A program made the translations under genes and the position numbers. The notes under the pieces were generated by a model, which saw only the letters and a program-made list of their open reading frames with translations, was not told where the DNA came from and ran no database searches. From Micromonospora_G sp044458865 (lineage in GTDB: Bacteria > Actinomycetota > Actinomycetes > Mycobacteriales > Micromonosporaceae), in NCBI RefSeq assembly GCF_044458865.1, contig NZ_JBITIH010000026.1, forward strand, positions 1 through 64,000: a DNA stretch of 64,000 nucleotides, written 5' to 3'. Of the stretch, positions 61,301 through 64,000 are shown in pieces (the stretch's first letter is position 1; each line of letters starts with the position of its first letter).

Positions 61301-61337
61301 CACGCCGAGTGCGCCGCCCGCCACGCCAAGCGGCTGA
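58317..61337 (+). CDS. UPF0182 family large membrane protein
   Basis: A 1006-aa protein with seven transmembrane helices in the first 315 residues (beginning VTVGVLVGVFLLFTLLGW), a large soluble domain (about 320-890), and a Pro/Thr-rich C-terminus with a Gln/Ala helix near the end (VAAQKVQAAIAEVQAAQ). Typical UPF0182 family length and layout. GTG 58317 was chosen for its GGAG; ATG 58323 is an alternative. Function unknown; linked by position to the PDZ protease. Ends before a 23-bp terminator stem. Confidence 0.93.
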   Translation: MVMRSSPLPRMSRRGRVTVGVLVGVFLLFTLLGWGVQAWTDWLWFDEVKFTQVFTDVLVTRILLFAAVGFAMAAVVGGNLWLAYRLRPVLRPHSAEQATLERYRMVLAPRIGAWISALAVIVGLFAGLSAQSRWSQWLLFRNGGSFGVKDPEFGIDIGFYVFQFPFWRYLLGVGFTAVVLSVIGALAVHYIFGGVRLQGVGDRMTNAARAHLTTLVAVFVLLKAVAYVLDRRAMLLEFNESVNTYGAGYSDINALLPAKEILAYISVVVAIAIIVFSNAVMRNLVWPGISLALLGISAVAIGGIYPWAVQTFEVKPSLKDKESQYIERSIEATRASFGLAATQTAPYGAGNLKPPATLATDTSVVPNIRLLDPQLISETYTQLQQVRGFYDFGPKLDIDRYTVNGATQDYVVGMREINYGELTTQQSNWINRHTVFTHGYGLVSAPANQVVCGGQPFFVSGFLGDQAQQTCSSSTEQIPAEQPRIYYGEQMDDSDYAIVGQTDSNRNVEFDRPTGGESENGGGQTYTYSGAGGVEIGSFTRKLLYAIKEQESNFLLSAAVNENSKLLYVRNPRDRVEKVAPFLTLDGDPYPALIDGRIQWIIDGYTTAATYPYAEQVNLQTETADELTGRGTFQLARENVNYIRNSVKATVDAYDGTVKLYEFDEADPVLKAWNKAFGGDLVVPKSQIPADLAAHFRYPADLFKVQRNLLAKFHVTDPSEFFSGQDFWEVPNVPDAPDTGQRQPPYYLFTQLPGQESPRFQLTSAVTPASRQNLAALISGSYVNGQPQLQVVELPDQTAVSGPVQVHQKMTNNAAIRQELNLLSSNQAQVQYGNLLSLPFGDGMLYVEPVYVKSNQQNAYPLLQRVLLSYGDGGEYVVLANNLQDGIKQLVEQGKTAPGTTPPPGGTPPPPPSDNPPTTPSAPPALTGELAVAAQKVQAAIAEVQAAQASGDVERWGKSLKTLDAALTEFQAAQRAAGIAGASPTPSAATPQTATTPSAPPATPSG

Positions 61338-61357
61338 GCGTAGGCGAATAGCAGAAA

Positions 61358-61410
61358 AAGAAGCTTGGCGGGCCGGAACGGTTGTCTCGTTCCGGCCCGC
61401 CAAGCTTCTT
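61358..61410 (+). terminator. 23-bp stem terminator after UPF0182
   Basis: Left arm 61358-61380 and right arm 61388-61410 pair perfectly around GTTGTCT. The run of A before it and TTGCTTCTC after it fit a strong terminator, usable on both strands. Confidence 0.9.
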
Positions 61411-61518
61411 GCTTCTCGCCATTTGTCGAACGAATCCCCTGGTCAGCGTGGTGGGCAACAGTTTGTGGGGGCTCGTTTTGCGGGCACGTGTGCCAGTGCG
61501 CTAGTGTTAACAGGCCGA

Positions 61519-61592
61519 CGCGGGGTGGAGCAGCTCGGTAGCTCGCTGGGCTCATAACCCAGAGGTCGCAGGTTCAAATCCTGTCCCCGCTA
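61519..61592 (+). tRNA. Initiator tRNA-fMet (CAT)
   Basis: A 74-nt tRNA with anticodon CAT in GGGCTCATAACCC. The three consecutive G-C pairs of the anticodon stem and the unpaired first base (C1 opposite T72) are initiator features. The T-arm GGTTCAAATCC and acceptor stem GCGGGG/CCCCGC are clear. CCA is not encoded. Confidence 0.95.
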
Positions 61593-61610
61593 CGAGAGAA
61601 ACACCAGTCA

Positions 61611-61642
61611 GAGCCCGTCCCCGATTTTCTGGGGGCGGGCTC
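61611..61642 (+). terminator. Terminator after tRNA-fMet
   Basis: GAGCCCGTCCCC pairs with GGGGGCGGGCTC (one G-T pair), with a GATTTTCT loop and a following TTGCTCTTTGTT. Confidence 0.75.
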
Positions 61643-61794
61643 TTGCTCTTTGTTCCGGGAACGGTCCGGGAACATGAAAAAGAACGAGGCGAGACGAGCT
61701 GGCGGGAGGCCGATCCACTCCCGGTCCCGGGTTGCGGTAAGGGGCCGTTCCTGCGCCGGGGTTGGCGCGGTGGGTCCACGAAGTAGAACCCGAA

Positions 61795-62270
61795 GGCCGA
61801 CCCGTGCCGTACCTGGTCAACCGGGCCTTCACTGCCGAGGCCCCGAACACGCTGTGGATGGCGGACGCGACCCGGAACGCCTGCGGTGACGGCGTGCTGT
61901 GGCCGGCCGCGGTCCGTGCCACGTCTCGACCCGGATCGTCGGGCGGAAGACCTCAGACGATGTAACCGGCCTCGTCCTGTGCGTGCTGGAGCACGGGTCG
62001 GACAACGGGATCTTGCCCATGATGGGATTGTTGGCGACGGTCGCGCCAAACGGGCCCTGCTCCACTCTGGAGATCGAACCGGCCTACCGGTCGCTGGCCG
62101 ACCCGTGGCGAGGCGAGGACGCGGTCTGCGCTCACGCAGAGGTGGTAGAACCGCGAACGCACCCAGACGAACCTGGGCTGGCTGCCACCGGACGAGCGCG
62201 AAGCCGCCCGGTACGCAAAGAACATCGATGCGCCTATACCAGTGAACCTCACCCGTAAGCGGGTTCTGGC
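61795..62270 (+). pseudogene. Decayed IS3-family transposase (OrfB) remnant
   Basis: Fragments in shifting frames resemble the rve/DDE domain: LVNRAFTAEAPNTLWMADAT matches the first Asp region of IS3 OrfB, then in another frame STRIVGRKTSDDVTGLVL matches the SRRIVGW segment, and TNLGWLPPDEREAARY resembles the end. Multiple frameshifts and missing Asp/Glu make it inactive. It follows a tRNA, consistent with an old insertion at a genomic island edge. Ends approximate. Confidence 0.65.
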
Positions 62271-62907
62271 TGCTAATCAACCCTCCGCGCCATCGGGAGA
62301 AGCTCGTCCCAAGGCGCCGGCGGTCGGGACGATGGCATGGACCCGACACGATCCGCAGACATCCAACGACCGCTGACCAGACGCTTAATGCATCTGACTG
62401 GCATTTGCTCAATGTCGTGAGACGGTTCACAAGGGGCTGTGTGTTGAATTACTGAATGCGACCCCTGGGTGAGCGGCCAGCCAGGGAAATTAGATGATTT
62501 CGAATGTTGATCTCACAGTCAGTGAGCATTGTGGTGGGCTCAGGGCTGCCGCTCTTGCCGAAGTGCTCTTGGATCAGCGCGACGACTCCGATACTGTGTG
62601 CCAACAAGCGATAAGCGACAAGCGGGACACGGGCTCGTTGCGGGCATTTTCTTCATTGTGCCTTCTCGAAGGTACTGTGGCGGCATGTTCCTGTTTGGAA
62701 CGTCGTGCCAGCGCCCCTCAATTTCTTTGCTCGGGGCCCGTGAGCGATGGCGCCTGATCGTTTGGAAACCGCATCGATTTGAATACGAGACTCTCTGATT
62801 GCGAAATTTTCATAGTTGTTGTCAGATGCAAGGAATCTCACCGCTCGGTGATCAGACGTCTATCTGCACGGTGGGGGCTGTAGAGCATGCGTGACGGAGC
62901 CCTGATA
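62271..62907. other. Lower-GC intergenic stretch, no gene seen
   Basis: About 640 bp with visibly lower GC and stop-rich frames. No RNA gene or clear promoter is recognisable. Presumably contains the regulatory region for the cluster that begins at 62908. Confidence 0.5.
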
Positions 62908-63417
62908 ATGAGGTTGGAAGCCTGGATCCCAGTCATCGACCCAGATGCTTTCGTTGCTCCTACCGCAGTTGTCGTAGGTAATGTGAATGTCGGCGCCAAC
63001 GCGAGCGTGTGGTATCACGCCGTACTGCGCAGCGAAAGTTCTCCGATCGTGATCGGCCCGGAAAGCAATATCCAGGACAACTGCACGGTGCACGCGGATC
63101 CAGAGTACCCGGTCTATGTCGGGACTGGGGTCTCGGTAGGGCACGGTGCGGTGATACACGGCTGTGTGATCGGTGATGGTGCTCTGGTTGGCATGGGGGC
63201 CACCGTGCTCAATGGCGCGGACATCGGAGCCCGTTCGCTGGTGGCGGCACATGCCCTCGTTCCACAAGGTCTGAAAGTGCCGTCGGAATCTCTTGTCACC
63301 GGGGTACCCGCACGAGTGAGGCGGAAGTTGACCCGGGAGGAACTCGGCCTCATTGAAGCCACCGCGACCGCCTACATGGAGCGGACACGCAGTTACCGCA
63401 ATGCGGTAGCACTCTAA
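62908..63417 (+). CDS. Gamma-carbonic-anhydrase fold protein
   Basis: A 169-aa left-handed beta-helix protein. The start MRLEAWIPVIDPDAFVAPTA is standard for this family. The helix repeats run through VVVGNVNVGANASVWYHAVL; histidines in NCTVHAD and VGHGAVIHGC are the metal ligands. ATG 62908 follows GGAG; an ATG at 62887 is the alternative. Codon use is less GC-biased than in the rest of the window. Its role next to an ACP and ketosynthase is unclear; it could be a tailoring acyltransferase-like protein. Confidence 0.88.
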   Translation: MRLEAWIPVIDPDAFVAPTAVVVGNVNVGANASVWYHAVLRSESSPIVIGPESNIQDNCTVHADPEYPVYVGTGVSVGHGAVIHGCVIGDGALVGMGATVLNGADIGARSLVAAHALVPQGLKVPSESLVTGVPARVRRKLTREELGLIEATATAYMERTRSYRNAVAL

Positions 63418-63429
63418 TCCAGATCAGCC

Positions 63430-63449
63430 TGCCCGCACGTTTGCGGGCA
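63430..63449 (+). promoter_or_regulatory. Hairpin between carbonic-anhydrase-like gene and ACP
   Basis: TGCCCGCA/TGCGGGCA (8 bp, CGTT loop), directly followed by a second small hairpin GCCCG/CGGGC. May be a terminator or mRNA-stability element. Confidence 0.5.
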
Positions 63450-63523
63450 AGGTAATGCCCGCAGTCGGGCAATGTGTCCCGGCCGCTAATTTTCAGGTAA
63501 TGCTCGAAGCGGAGGAGTGGGTC

Positions 63524-63766
63524 ATGAGTGATGTATACGAACAGATTGTAAAGGTGTTGAGCGAGCGGTTTTTCGTCGATGTTGAGGTGATCACGCCAGA
63601 TTCGACCGTCAGAGACCTGGACCTGGACTCACTCGCCTCCGTGGAGATGGCCGACGTGCTTGAGGGAGTCATCGGGACCTCGGTCGACGAATCGGCGATA
63701 GCGGACCGCACCCTGCGCGAGATCGCGGAAATGCTCACCGCGCAACTGGAGAGCGCGAATGGCTGA
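63524..63766 (+). CDS. Acyl carrier protein
   Basis: An 80-aa ACP with the phosphopantetheine serine in DLDLDSLASVEM. The overall helix pattern (MSDVYEQIVKVLSERFF, ADRTLREIAEML) is normal. ATG 63524 follows GGAGGAG with six-base spacing; upstream in-frame residues are not supported. The ketosynthase ATG overlaps its end by eight bases, so they are co-translated. A specialised-metabolism role is inferred, since housekeeping acpP sits elsewhere as a rule. Confidence 0.93.
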   Translation: MSDVYEQIVKVLSERFFVDVEVITPDSTVRDLDLDSLASVEMADVLEGVIGTSVDESAIADRTLREIAEMLTAQLESANG

Positions 63767-64000
63767 TCCGGTCGCGGTCACTGGAATTGGCCTCGTCACA
63801 CCGGCGGGGATCGGCGCGGCTGCTAACTGGGAGCGGCTCTGTTCCGGCATCTCCACAGCGACGAGCCATGACGATATGAAGGATCTACCGGTCACCTTCG
63901 CGTGCCGGGTGCCCGATTTCGACGCCGTTGACCTGCTGGGCGGTAAGGTTGCCTGGCACCTCGACCCCGTGACGCAATTCGCGCTGGTTGCGGCCCGAGA
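63759..64000 (+). CDS. Beta-ketoacyl synthase, N-terminal part (cut by window end)
   Basis: The start MADPVAVTGIGLVTPAGIG is the FabF/type II ketosynthase N-terminus; only about 80 residues lie in the window, so the catalytic Cys and His residues cannot be checked. It overlaps the ACP gene by eight bases. Probably the first elongation enzyme of a type II polyketide or fatty-acid-like cluster extending beyond 64000. Confidence 0.85.
   Translation, partial: MADPVAVTGIGLVTPAGIGAAANWERLCSGISTATSHDDMKDLPVTFACRVPDFDAVDLLGGKVAWHLDPVTQFALVAAR

Noticed and set aside
61552..62430. Minus-strand open frame of 292 codons ending VAGTGFEPATSGL
   Set aside because: The last residues are the antisense translation of the tRNA-fMet gene, a well-known artefact. 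The rest is Arg/Pro-rich with no domain and overlaps the transposase remnant.
62494..62798. Two small plus-strand open frames in the low-GC stretch
   Set aside because: They overlap each other, have no ribosome site and no family resemblance.
1..64000. CRISPR arrays, rRNA operons and prophage
   Set aside because: No regularly spaced repeats, no rRNA signatures, and no phage structural genes were seen anywhere in the window.

Overview
The window is high-GC actinomycete chromosome, most probably Micromonospora or another member of the Micromonosporaceae. The evidence is very high GC with strong G/C third-position codon bias, many GTG/TTG starts, mycothiol biosynthesis (mshB, mycoredoxin), WhiB7, AdnAB instead of RecBCD, the N-succinyl DAP/lysine branch, and an intergenic GGAAGGGCCCCTT-type inverted repeat of the kind I associate with Micromonospora. 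Gene order follows blocks known from Mycobacterium tuberculosis: mshB to ferredoxin-dapC, then dapD/dapE/LOG, then adnA-adnB, nudC, mycoredoxin, uvrD2, whiB7, ABC1 kinase, ThiF-like protein, DUF2342, Lon-like PDZ protease and UPF0182.

Layout. 1-140 is homopolymer-rich sequence that looks like a contig edge. 0.1-7 kb: S9 peptidase (-), mshB with a membrane partner, a small membrane protein, a GNAT acetyltransferase (-), 7Fe ferredoxin and dapC. 7-23 kb is more accessory: a very large secreted ThuA/sugar-dehydrogenase/CBM protein behind LacI-type palindromes, an acyl-CoA-dehydrogenase-like flavoprotein, a SIMPL protein, a P-loop kinase, a GGDEF-EAL regulator, an AbiEi/DUF559-like protein, a sugar O-acetyltransferase (-) and a secreted subtilase. 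22.6-26.7 kb: divergent dapD/dapE, a 56-aa small protein and two tandem LOG-family proteins. 26.7-33.7 kb: adnA-adnB. 33.7-35.8 kb: a cold-shock protein with a structured leader, followed by a DEAD-box helicase. 36-43 kb: small membrane/hypothetical proteins, an FAD/NAD(P)-binding protein, a broken ssuD-like remnant, a two-gene M16 peptidase operon and nudC. 43-47 kb: an XRE/DUF397 pair and an ArsR-MFS pair. 47.3-53.7 kb: mycoredoxin, uvrD2, the whiB7 attenuation locus, an ABC1 kinase and a ThiF/TOMM-like protein. 53.9-61.3 kb: a zinc-ribbon small protein, a YgjP-like metallopeptidase, a CofC/DUF2064-like protein, DUF2342, a Lon-like PDZ protease and UPF0182. At 61.5 kb lies initiator tRNA-Met. 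It is followed by a decayed IS3-type transposase, about 0.6 kb of lower-GC sequence without genes, and the start of what looks like a biosynthetic cluster (gamma-carbonic-anhydrase fold protein, acyl carrier protein, ketosynthase cut by the window end).

The best-supported regulatory system is the whiB7 leader: a promoter overlapping the uvrD2 stop codon, a 94-codon leader peptide with four pentapeptide repeats, an antiterminator whose hairpin contains the leader-peptide stop codon, and a textbook terminator before whiB7. Many convergent or gene-end sites carry perfect long-stem terminators. The tRNA-fMet/IS/low-GC junction marks the probable left edge of a genomic island whose main content lies outside the window.
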